From NCBI GenBank assembly GCA_030040395.1, contig JASHTU010000658.1, positions 1 to 5,211 of the forward strand: a DNA stretch of 5,211 bases. The letters are read 5' to 3'. The notes under the pieces are model-generated. The model did no database searches. It worked only from the letters and a program-made list of their open reading frames with translations, and was not told the origin of the DNA. The DNA comes from Acidobacteriaceae bacterium (GTDB lineage Bacteria; Acidobacteriota; Terriglobia; Terriglobales; Acidobacteriaceae). Position numbers and translations under genes: made by a program. This document shows positions 1 through 4,500 of the stretch, piece by piece (within the stretch, counting starts at the first letter, position 1; every line of letters starts with the position of its first letter).

Positions 1-306
1 ATGAGCTTCGGCGTCGAGCCCGCGCAGGTGCGGCGCATCTTCGTGCTGCAAGGGCTCCTCATCAGCGTCATCGGCACCGCGCTCGGCCTCGTGCTCGGCT
101 ATTTCGCTTCCTGGGCCGGCGGCCACTACCACTTCATCCATCTCTCCGCCGAAGTCTACTCCATCGACACCCTGCCTTTTGCCCCGCGTCTGATCGACGG
201 AATCATCGTGTCGGCGGTGTCCATCGGCATTTCTCTCCTGGCCACGCTCTATCCATCTTCCTCCGCCGCCCGCGTATTGCCCGCCGAAGCCCTGCGCTAC
301 GAGTAG
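1..306 (+). CDS. FtsX/LolC-type ABC transporter permease, C-terminal end (5' partial)
   Basis: This is the last 101 residues of a permease whose start lies upstream of the window; the ATG at position 1 is an internal methionine, because family members are usually about 400 residues. Two hydrophobic segments are visible, at residues 14-36 and 65-87, separated by a roughly 28-residue polar loop containing YSIDTLP. This is the usual last loop and last helix of the FtsX domain. The start MSFGVEPAQVRRIF-LQG and the end ATLYP...A-PAEALRYE match the C-terminus of LolC/LolE-type lipoprotein-releasing permeases, which work in the inner membrane with a LolD ATPase. Assignment to LolC/E rather than another FtsX-like exporter is inference from these end motifs. 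No partner gene is visible, and no clear terminator follows the stop. Confidence 0.88.
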   Translation: MSFGVEPAQVRRIFVLQGLLISVIGTALGLVLGYFASWAGGHYHFIHLSAEVYSIDTLPFAPRLIDGIIVSAVSIGISLLATLYPSSSAARVLPAEALRYE

Positions 307-340
307 TTGCGCGACCGCCGCAAGCCCCGGATTTTTAAGC

Positions 341-365
341 AATGTGACACATTTTGTGCCACAAT
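341..365 (+). promoter_or_regulatory. Promoter/operator of the first antitoxin: two TGTGNCACA palindromes
   Basis: Two 9-bp palindromes, TGTGACACA (343-351) and TGTGCCACA (355-363), lie 12 bp apart centre to centre and end 7 bp before the ATG at 371. The same pair recurs before the second antitoxin. CACAAT (360-365) could serve as the -10; the -35 position (near 335-340, TTAAGC) is poor. Paired palindromes overlapping the promoter are the usual arrangement for autoregulation by Phd/YefM-type antitoxins. Binding itself is inferred. Confidence 0.65.
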
Positions 366-370
366 AAAAC

Positions 371-619
371 ATGCCGAGCATCAATCTCCGCCAGCTCCGC
401 AACACCCGCCAACTCAAAGCCTGGCTCAAAGCTGGAGAAACCGTCGAACTTCGCGAACGCAATCAGGTCCTGGGCCGAATTTTGCCGGAAAACGGAACGC
501 GCCCGTCACGTCCCGTTGAATGGCCGGATTTCGAAGCGCGCGCACGGGAAATATTCGGAGATCGCATCCTTCCGGGAGCCGACCTTCTGATTGACGAGCG
601 CGAGAAGGGCCGGTATTGA
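371..619 (+). CDS. Phd/YefM-like antitoxin without an intact toxin (orphan)
   Basis: An 82-residue protein starting MPSINLRQLRNTRQL. It has the small two-part build of Phd/YefM antitoxins: an N-terminal segment (about 1-50) expected to dimerise and bind DNA, then a charged C-terminal tail (EWPD...IFGDRILPGADLLIDERE) expected to wrap around a toxin. By hand alignment about two thirds of its residues match the antitoxin at 665-904, with the same start and the same -RY end. The ATG at 371 is chosen because the paralogue starts at the identical motif and the operator pair sits just upstream. No Shine-Dalgarno sequence is visible, so translation may be leaderless. No toxin gene follows: its stop overlaps a TTG that opens only a 14-codon frame, probably a toxin remnant. 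The antitoxin frame is intact, so it may still bind DNA or a related toxin. Confidence 0.8.
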   Translation: MPSINLRQLRNTRQLKAWLKAGETVELRERNQVLGRILPENGTRPSRPVEWPDFEARAREIFGDRILPGADLLIDEREKGRY

Positions 620-660
620 CGATCTACATTGACAATGTGCCACATTTTGTGCCACACTGA
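616..660 (+). pseudogene. Probable remnant of a deleted PIN-domain toxin (first codons only)
   Basis: The stop codon of the first antitoxin (617-619) overlaps a TTG (616-618), the same TTGA overlap by which the intact toxin starts at 901. Read from this TTG the frame gives MTIYID, then runs through the second operator and stops at 658-660. MTIYID looks like the first beta strand of a PIN domain, three hydrophobic residues and then the first catalytic Asp, and that Asp falls at residue 6, exactly as D6 in the intact toxin (MTFSAD). A purine-rich AGAAGGG (603-609) lies 6 nt before the TTG. I infer that the rest of the toxin was deleted at about position 634. Caution: bases 629-634 also form a TTGACA -35 box, and six residues are little evidence. 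Confidence 0.5.
629..658 (+). promoter_or_regulatory. Promoter/operator of the antitoxin-toxin operon
   Basis: A perfect -35 hexamer TTGACA (629-634) is followed after 18 bp by CACACT (653-658) as a plausible -10, ending 6 nt before the ATG at 665. Two copies of TGTGCCACA (636-644 and 648-656) fill the spacer and overlap the -10, so a bound antitoxin would block polymerase. The pair differs from the first operator at only one base within the 21-bp core. Repressor binding and the transcription start are inferred. Confidence 0.68.
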
Positions 661-664
661 TGCT

Positions 665-904
665 ATGCCGAGCATCAATTTCCGCCAGCTCCGCAACACC
701 CGCCAGTTGTTGTCATGGCTTGAGGCGGGTCAAGTCGTCGAACTTCGCAAGCGCAACGACCTGGTGGCTCGAATCGTCCCGGAGAACCCGCGGCCAAGCC
801 CAACCGAATGGCCGGACGCGGCTGCGCGTCGCCGGCGCATCTTCGGTGATCGGGTCATACCGGCCGTTGAAATCCTCATCGAAGAGAGGAACAGCCGCTA
901 TTGA
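665..904 (+). CDS. Phd/YefM-like antitoxin of the intact PIN-toxin module
   Basis: A 79-residue antitoxin starting MPSINFRQLRNTRQL. The first 41 nt are identical to those of the upstream orphan antitoxin except for one base, while the C-terminal, toxin-binding half is more diverged. Expected role: bind and neutralise the PIN ribonuclease encoded next, and repress its own operon through the TGTGNCACA pair. A longer frame opens at 629, but it would translate the operator itself; the ATG at 665 is preferred because of the paralogue's start and the promoter position. No Shine-Dalgarno sequence is seen and the putative -10 ends 6 nt upstream, so a leaderless message is likely. Its stop (902-904) overlaps the TTG start of the toxin, implying translational coupling. 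Family assignment is from length, layout and context rather than a diagnostic motif. Confidence 0.85.
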   Translation: MPSINFRQLRNTRQLLSWLEAGQVVELRKRNDLVARIVPENPRPSPTEWPDAAARRRRIFGDRVIPAVEILIEERNSRY

Positions 905-1329
905 CCTTCTCCGCGGACAGCAGTTTCGTTGTCTCCTATTACATAGCGGACGCACACTCCGCAGAGACTGACCGCAGGATGGACCAGCATCCATCCGTTT
1001 GGATCACCCCGTTAAACCGGAGTGAATTAGCGCATGCCATCCATCAATATCTCTTTCGCGGCCTGCTAACGGCTACCGCAGCCCAATTGGCATGGAGGGA
1101 TTTCGAGCACGATTGCGCCCGAGGAATCTGGATTCAAACGGTATTGCCGGAAAGCATCTGGGAGACCAGCATCGATCTGGCCCGTCGCCACGGTCCCACG
1201 ATTGGAATTCGCACCCTCGATTCCCTCCACGTAGCCTGCGCCCTCGAATTGAAGGCCGAGCGCTTCTGGACCTTCGACGCCCGCCAGGAGCGCCTGGCCC
1301 AGGCGATCGGCCTCGATACGGGCCCGTGA
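901..1329 (+). CDS. VapC-type PIN-domain ribonuclease toxin
   Basis: A 142-residue PIN-domain protein, the usual VapC length. The acidic metal-binding residues of the PIN fold are all present and in order: D6 (FSADSSFVV), E42 (LNRSELAHAI), D107 (RTLDSLHVACAL) and D126 (FWTFDARQ). The fold should therefore be catalytically competent. VapC toxins are Mg2+-dependent endoribonucleases that cut tRNA or rRNA and stop translation; the target here cannot be told from sequence. The start is TTG at 901-903, overlapping the antitoxin stop by a TTGA junction, with AGAGGA (885-890) 10 nt upstream as a possible ribosome binding site. A weak start plus overlap would keep toxin below antitoxin. The gene ends 23 bp from the convergent zinc-ribbon gene, with no obvious hairpin terminator between them. 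Confidence 0.92.
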   Translation: MTFSADSSFVVSYYIADAHSAETDRRMDQHPSVWITPLNRSELAHAIHQYLFRGLLTATAAQLAWRDFEHDCARGIWIQTVLPESIWETSIDLARRHGPTIGIRTLDSLHVACALELKAERFWTFDARQERLAQAIGLDTGP

Positions 1330-1352
1330 TTCCCCAACCCTGTCCGGAAAGC

Positions 1353-1646
1353 TCACTGCGGCGTGATGATCCCACCCAGCGCGTGACGCCGCGGCAGCAC
1401 GATGCCGCGATGATCGACCTCGGCGGGCGGCGCAGCGTGCCCCGGCTCCTGGAGCAGTTCGGCCCGCTCGGTGAGCGCGCCGCCGCAGGCCGGACACCAA
1501 TCGGCCTTGGTTTCCACGGCAAGCACGGCATGGCACTGGCTGCAAACTCGCTCCATAGGCAAAAGATTACCGGATCGAGCCATGGCGTCGGAATCGGTGG
1601 CCGCTGCCGATGGTGAGTGGTTCGTTCCCTTGCCGTTCAGTTTCAC
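1353..1646 (-). CDS. Small zinc-ribbon protein of unknown function
   Basis: Read on the minus strand, this gives up to 97 residues from a GTG at 1646. The recognisable part is a four-cysteine zinc ribbon: C35-x2-C38 and C51-x2-C54 (VCSQCHAV ... WCPACGG), a pattern that binds one Zn2+. The rest is charged and proline/alanine-rich with no transmembrane segment or signal peptide. The start is uncertain: in-frame ATGs at 1583 (MARSGN) and 1556 (MERVCSQC, 67 residues) are as good, since none has a clear Shine-Dalgarno sequence and the first 30 residues are low-complexity. It lies 46 bp or more downstream of the VOC gene on the same strand and may share its transcript. I do not recognise the family beyond the zinc ribbon. 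Such ribbons occur in nucleic-acid-binding and redox-sensing proteins, but nothing here selects one. Confidence 0.65.
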   Translation of the reverse strand: MKLNGKGTNHSPSAAATDSDAMARSGNLLPMERVCSQCHAVLAVETKADWCPACGGALTERAELLQEPGHAAPPAEVDHRGIVLPRRHALGGIITPQ

Positions 1647-1692
1647 AGGTTCATCGCCAGGGCTGACACGCTGAATAGAGTCACAAATCTCT

Positions 1693-2115
1693 TCATTGGC
1701 CTTTCTCCACCGGCTGTGTCCGGCCGATCTCGCTCATCAGGGCCAGCGTGTTGCCTTCCGGGTCTCTGAGGAACGACAGCCAGAGGTCGTGGCTCTTCAT
1801 CCTGGCTGCCACATGGGGTTCCTGCACAATTCGCGCGCCGCGGTCTTTCAACGCCGAATGTACCCGGTGAATGTCCTCAACTCGAAAGTAGAGAATCGTG
1901 CCCTCGTTGGACACTGCCTTCTCCGAGGTTCCCAGCATCAGGCGGATGGCTCCGCACTGAAAGAAAACCATCCCTCCAGCCTCAAACAGAAGCTGCATTC
2001 CGAGGGTGTTCTGATAGAAATCCTTCGCTCGCTGAAGGTCCCGGACCGTCAGGGCGATCTGCCCGATTTCGCTCAACCGAACCGATTGCTTTACATCTTC
2101 CGTCACCGCGCTCAC
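1693..2115 (-). CDS. VOC-family (glyoxalase/dioxygenase-fold) protein
   Basis: A 140-residue single-unit VOC protein with two beta-alpha-beta-beta-beta modules. Module one begins IGQIALTVRDLQRAKDFY and includes the NTLGM turn; module two begins GTILYFRVEDIHRVHSAL and ends in SFLRDPEGNTLALMSE. The DPEGN turn and E129 near the C-terminus are typical, E129 being the usual metal ligand. The N-terminal ligand position, commonly His, is Q19, so metal binding may be altered or absent. Members include glyoxalases, epimerases, ring-cleaving dioxygenases and antibiotic-binding proteins; the substrate cannot be assigned. The GTG start at 2115 is supported by a strong AAGGAGG 5 nt upstream. It is divergently transcribed from a MarR regulator across 57 bp containing a palindrome, so control by that regulator is likely. 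Confidence 0.9.
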   Translation of the reverse strand: MSAVTEDVKQSVRLSEIGQIALTVRDLQRAKDFYQNTLGMQLLFEAGGMVFFQCGAIRLMLGTSEKAVSNEGTILYFRVEDIHRVHSALKDRGARIVQEPHVAARMKSHDLWLSFLRDPEGNTLALMSEIGRTQPVEKGQ

Positions 2116-2120
2116 CCTGG

Positions 2121-2127
2121 CCTCCTT
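2121..2127 (-). promoter_or_regulatory. Strong Shine-Dalgarno that fixes the GTG start of the VOC gene
   Basis: On the minus strand AAGGAGG is followed by CCAGG and then GTG at 2115-2113. The 5-nt spacing and full match to the anti-Shine-Dalgarno decide this non-ATG start. It is the only textbook ribosome binding site in the window. Confidence 0.8.
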
Positions 2128-2133
2128 ATGATC

Positions 2134-2148
2134 GTTAGCTTTGCTAAC
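2134..2148. promoter_or_regulatory. Palindromic operator between the VOC and MarR genes
   Basis: GTTAGC-TTT-GCTAAC is a perfect 6-bp inverted repeat with a 3-bp centre, midway in the 57-bp divergent intergenic region. It resembles the SlyA-type box of MarR-family regulators (TTAGC/GCTAA arms), with one extra base at the centre. AT-rich sequence on one side (TATATA, 2149-2154) could supply a -10 for the VOC gene, and TAGAAT (2158-2163) one for the regulator. Placed here, a bound dimer could repress both genes. Binding is inferred. Confidence 0.68.
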
Positions 2149-2172
2149 TATATAGCATAGAATGATTCCGGG

Positions 2173-2613
2173 ATGTTATCGGAAACGCAAAAATCTTCGC
2201 AGCCGACTGCCGAGCGGCTGCACTCGGCCGCGATCCACATGCTCCGCAAGCTCCGCAGGGAAGACGAGACCGGCTCCCTGAGTGCGCCGCGTCTCTCAGC
2301 TCTTTCGGTGGTCGTGTTCGGGGGCCCGATCACGCTGGGCGACCTTGCCGCGGCCGAGCAGGTGCGCCCGCCAACCATGACGCGCATCGTGAGCGCTCTC
2401 GAACAACAGGGCCTTGTTTTCAGAAAACAGAACGCTCAGGACGGCCGCAGCGTTAATATCTCGGCCACGGCCGCCGGCAAGCGGCTGCTTCTTAAAGCCC
2501 GCACGCGGCGGATACGCGCGCTGGTCCGGCAGATCAATGCGCTGACAGCCGCCGAGCAATCGCTTCTCAGGAAAGCTGCTCACGTCCTGGCCAAGGTGGT
2601 CGCAGGCATGTGA
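2173..2613 (+). CDS. MarR-family transcriptional regulator
   Basis: A 146-residue protein of normal MarR length. An N-terminal dimerisation helix (about 13-30, AERLHSAAIHMLRKLRR) leads into a winged helix-turn-helix: LSAPRLSALSVV (36-47), ITLGDLAAAEQV (53-64), the recognition helix around VRPPTMTRIVSALEQQGLV (64-82) and a wing with the conserved DGR (90-92, NAQDGRSVNISAT). The C-terminal helices (100-145) complete the dimer interface. MarR proteins are dimeric repressors usually released by small phenolic or electrophilic ligands, or by oxidation; this one has no cysteine, which argues against thiol-based sensing. It probably acts on the palindrome at 2134-2148, controlling itself and the divergent VOC gene. 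The ATG at 2173 is the first possible start, since an in-frame stop lies just upstream; the ribosome binding site is weak. Confidence 0.93.
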   Translation: MLSETQKSSQPTAERLHSAAIHMLRKLRREDETGSLSAPRLSALSVVVFGGPITLGDLAAAEQVRPPTMTRIVSALEQQGLVFRKQNAQDGRSVNISATAAGKRLLLKARTRRIRALVRQINALTAAEQSLLRKAAHVLAKVVAGM

Positions 2614-2975
2614 CGCCAATCGCGAACCTCGCGCACCTTCACTCCGCGCCCATGCAGGGTGACTCAAGCAGTCTCCCGCGTCCGTTCCGCCCTGATCTAA
2701 ATGACTCGAACTCGATCTGACGTACAGGATCCGGAACCGCAACCTTCCCCCAGAGCATCATCAGTCGACCTTCAACTTGCCAGCCCCGCCCCGCTCAAAC
2801 CATGCACCGTTGCCGAAAGCTCACGGTTCATCGCTCGCAAGAGGAAATTTACGGCGCATCGTCCGCGCAAAAAATGGCTTTGTCAACTCCTCCACCCCAC
2901 GCACCCAGCCCCATCCCCCTCATTCCAAACCGATTATGTTTCTTCCCAACTTTGCCGGTTATTTCCGTCAAATCG
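2614..2975. other. Intergenic region, no credible gene
   Basis: About 360 bp after the MarR gene. Reading frames here encode proline/serine-rich, low-complexity peptides with no domain and no ribosome binding site. The one structural signal is a pyrimidine-rich run near 2888-2926 containing the quadruplex motif annotated separately. No terminator hairpin was found directly after the MarR stop. Confidence 0.6.
2895..2919 (-). other. Potential intramolecular G-quadruplex motif
   Basis: On the plus strand four C-tracts occur (2895-2898, 2904-2906, 2909-2912, 2915-2919), separated by 5, 2 and 2 bases. The minus strand therefore carries G5-N2-G4-N2-G3-N5-G4, which satisfies the standard four-tract quadruplex rule with short loops. 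Whether it folds or matters is not known from sequence. Confidence 0.55.
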
Positions 2976-3150
2976 CTAGAATAGTTCTAGGTAGCAGAAC
3001 TGGGTGATTCCCTCTTCGGAGACGGGGCACCTCGGGAAGGTGGCCAGGACTACGGCTGTAAATCGGCGAATCCGGAGGGAGCCGAGGGCTTCAGCCCTCG
3101 GAAAAAGCGCGGATGAACGGGCCTTCAGGCCCGGGCCTTTGGTTTTTTCT
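2976..3150 (+). ncRNA. Candidate structured RNA or dispersed hairpin element
   Basis: An inverted repeat CTAGAA-TAG-TTCTAG (2976-2990) contains TAGAAT (2977-2982), a fair -10, with TTGCCG (2952-2957) a weak -35 at 19 bp. Downstream sequence folds repeatedly. TCCCTC+CGG (3009-3019) can pair with CCG+GAGGGA (3072-3080), closing a domain that contains the hairpin CACCT/AGGTG (3028-3042). A perfect 8-bp hairpin with a TTCA loop follows (3082-3101), then a 6-bp GC hairpin also with a TTCA loop (3118-3133), then six T (3143-3148) as in an intrinsic terminator. The two matching TTCA-loop hairpins may alternatively mark a REP-like repeat. No known RNA family was recognised; the pairings were found by hand. 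Confidence 0.42.
3118..3148 (+). terminator. Possible intrinsic terminator
   Basis: CGGGCC-TTCA-GGCCCG (3118-3133) is a perfect 6-bp GC stem. A T-rich run including TTTTTT (3143-3148) follows, but 9 bases separate stem and T-tract, more than in an ideal terminator. It would end any transcript started near 2988. Confidence 0.4.
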
Positions 3151-3281
3151 GGCCTAGGATGCAACCACAACGGTAGTACCAGGCACGGCCGCCATCCCCG
3201 GGGTCGCCTGCTTCTTGCCCCTGCTATTCGGTCCTTCGCAGCCACCCTCTGCCTGGGACTGCACCGAAAACGGGACAAAAC

Positions 3282-3396
3282 GCCCAATAATGGGCCGTAA
3301 GTCCTTATTATTGACGATTTTACGATCTAACCCTTTTATTATCAAGGGCTTAGACCCAGTACTAATTAGTATAAGTGGTTGCAAACAAACCACTTA
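3282..3396. repeat. AT-rich patch with clustered perfect palindromes
   Basis: Within 115 bp lie GCCCA-ATAA-TGGGC (3282-3295), CCCTT...AAGGG around 3331-3348, the uninterrupted 12-bp palindrome TACTAATTAGTA (3360-3371), and directly after it a 9-bp stem TAAGTGGTT/AACCACTTA with a 7-base loop (3372-3396). Base composition is visibly more AT-rich than the flanks. This could be a regulatory or terminator region, or an element end. No flanking direct repeats or transposase were found. Confidence 0.45.
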
Positions 3397-3585
3397 ACCC
3401 TAAATGAGAGAGGGGGTAGGGGCATACGCGCTAATTTGACCGGAAGTTGGGAATTTTGCACATTCGGCCATCCAATTCAGTCAACACACTGAGCAGGATC
3501 ATCTTTCTGGCAGAGGCTTAACTTAGCGCTTATGGGGGTAGGGGGTGCGGTCCGCGCTAGGCGCCCGCCCGGTACACTGAAATCT
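3397..3585. promoter_or_regulatory. Upstream region of the HAD gene with a -10-like box
   Basis: TACACT (3573-3578) ends 7 nt before the ATG at 3586, the right distance for transcription to start at the start codon. No Shine-Dalgarno sequence is visible, which fits a leaderless message; no good -35 is seen. The 11-bp sequence GGGGGTAGGGG occurs twice, at 3412-3422 and 3534-3544. Nothing else was recognised. Confidence 0.4.
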
Positions 3586-4479
3586 ATGCACCCTCCCGTT
3601 CGGCTGGTAGCCATCGACATGGACGGCACTCTGCTGCCAACCCTGACTACCCAGGTGAGCCGACGGAACGCGCAAGCTCTGCAGGCGGCGCAGGACGCTG
3701 GCGTTACCGTCGCCATCGCCACCGGAAGACGCGCGGCCTACGCCGCTCCGCTGCTCGAGGGACTGCATCTGCGAGCGGATACACCATTGATCACGTCGAA
3801 TGGTGCAGTGACCCGGACCCTGGGCGGCGAATTGTTGCACCGCTGCCGCCTGGAGGCGCGCGTGGCGCGCGGGCTGTGCGGGGTGCTGCGGCCGTTCGGA
3901 GTGGTGGTGTTTACCTTTGACCGCTCGGGGCGCGGCGAGTTGGTGATCGAAAACCTGGAGCAGGCCCATGGACGCATCGCGCTTTGGGTCGAGGCCAATC
4001 GCAACGCCATTGAAGTGGTGAAACCGTTGGAGTCGGCGCTGGTGGATGGCGAGGATCCCATTCAGGGCATGGCTGCCGGCAGCGTGGCGCGCATGCGGGA
4101 AGCCGAAAAGGCGCTGCAAGCCAGCGAGTGGAAGGGTGAGTGCGCGTGCGTGCGCACCGAGTACCCGGCCCGCGACCTGTCGATTTTGGATCTGCTCTCG
4201 CCAGGGGTCTCCAAGGGTTGGGCCCTCGAACGGCTTTCCGCATGGCTCGGCGTCGATCGCAAGGAGACCATGGCGATCGGCGACAATTGGAACGACGTCG
4301 GCATGCTGGAGTGGGCCGGTCAGGCAGTGTTGATGAGCAACGCCGCCGCAGAGTTAAGAACGCTGGGGCGGACGCGGGGCTGGAAACAGGCGCCCACCAA
4401 CGACCAGGACGGCGTAGCCGTGACCCTCGAAGCCGCGCTGGCCAGGATCGGCGCCAAGCTTGGCGCGGCGCATGTTTGA
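3586..4479 (+). CDS. Cof-type HAD-IIB family phosphatase
   Basis: A 297-residue haloacid-dehalogenase-superfamily hydrolase of subfamily IIB. Motif I is AIDMDGTLL (residues 9-17), with nucleophile D11 and acid/base D13. Motif II lies in VAIATGRRAAY, followed by the typical TSNGAV. Motif III is the Lys in PGVSKGWALERL, and motif IV is AIGDNWNDVGML with the metal-binding Asp pair. The region between motifs II and III is the C2B cap, which sets specificity. Such enzymes remove phosphate from sugar phosphates, flavin or pyridoxal phosphates and similar metabolites in the cytoplasm; the substrate is not predictable here. An in-frame ATG at 3532 would add 18 residues encoded by a G-rich tract. The start at 3586 is preferred because Cof proteins begin a few residues before DxDGT and a -10-like box sits just upstream. 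The lytic transglycosylase gene begins 21 bp after the stop. Confidence 0.93.
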   Translation: MHPPVRLVAIDMDGTLLPTLTTQVSRRNAQALQAAQDAGVTVAIATGRRAAYAAPLLEGLHLRADTPLITSNGAVTRTLGGELLHRCRLEARVARGLCGVLRPFGVVVFTFDRSGRGELVIENLEQAHGRIALWVEANRNAIEVVKPLESALVDGEDPIQGMAAGSVARMREAEKALQASEWKGECACVRTEYPARDLSILDLLSPGVSKGWALERLSAWLGVDRKETMAIGDNWNDVGMLEWAGQAVLMSNAAAELRTLGRTRGWKQAPTNDQDGVAVTLEAALARIGAKLGAAHV

Positions 4480-4500
4480 GGTTCTGGCTCCGGGATTGTG

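Noticed and set aside
629..664. Upstream ATGs for the second antitoxin
   Set aside because: They would translate the operator; the paralogous antitoxin starts at the equivalent of position 665.
341..705. Repeated operator and antitoxin start as a possible CRISPR or transposon repeat
   Set aside because: Only two copies, each linked to a coding gene in the same way, with no spacers and no target-site duplication: this is a paralogous duplication.
1066..1616. Overlapping frames on both strands across the toxin 3' end and zinc-ribbon gene
   Set aside because: Arg/Pro/Gly-rich translations with no domain; they overlap the PIN toxin and the cysteine-bearing zinc-ribbon frame, which explain the coding signal.
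2701..3007. Plus-strand frames of 60-92 codons
   Set aside because: Low-complexity Pro/Ser/Arg-rich peptides in three overlapping frames with no start signals.
3046..3074. tRNA-like stretch with CTGTAAA resembling a tRNA-Tyr anticodon loop
   Set aside because: The flanking bases do not make a 5-bp anticodon stem, and no T-loop or acceptor stem follows at the right distances.
2976..3393. Minus-strand frames through the hairpin and AT-rich regions
   Set aside because: They run through perfect hairpins, have no ribosome binding site and no recognisable domain; the sequence is better explained as non-coding structure.
3532..3585. Upstream ATG adding 18 residues to the HAD protein
   Set aside because: The extension is Gly/Arg/Pro-rich from a G-tract, lacks a ribosome binding site, and the family normally starts just before DMDGT.
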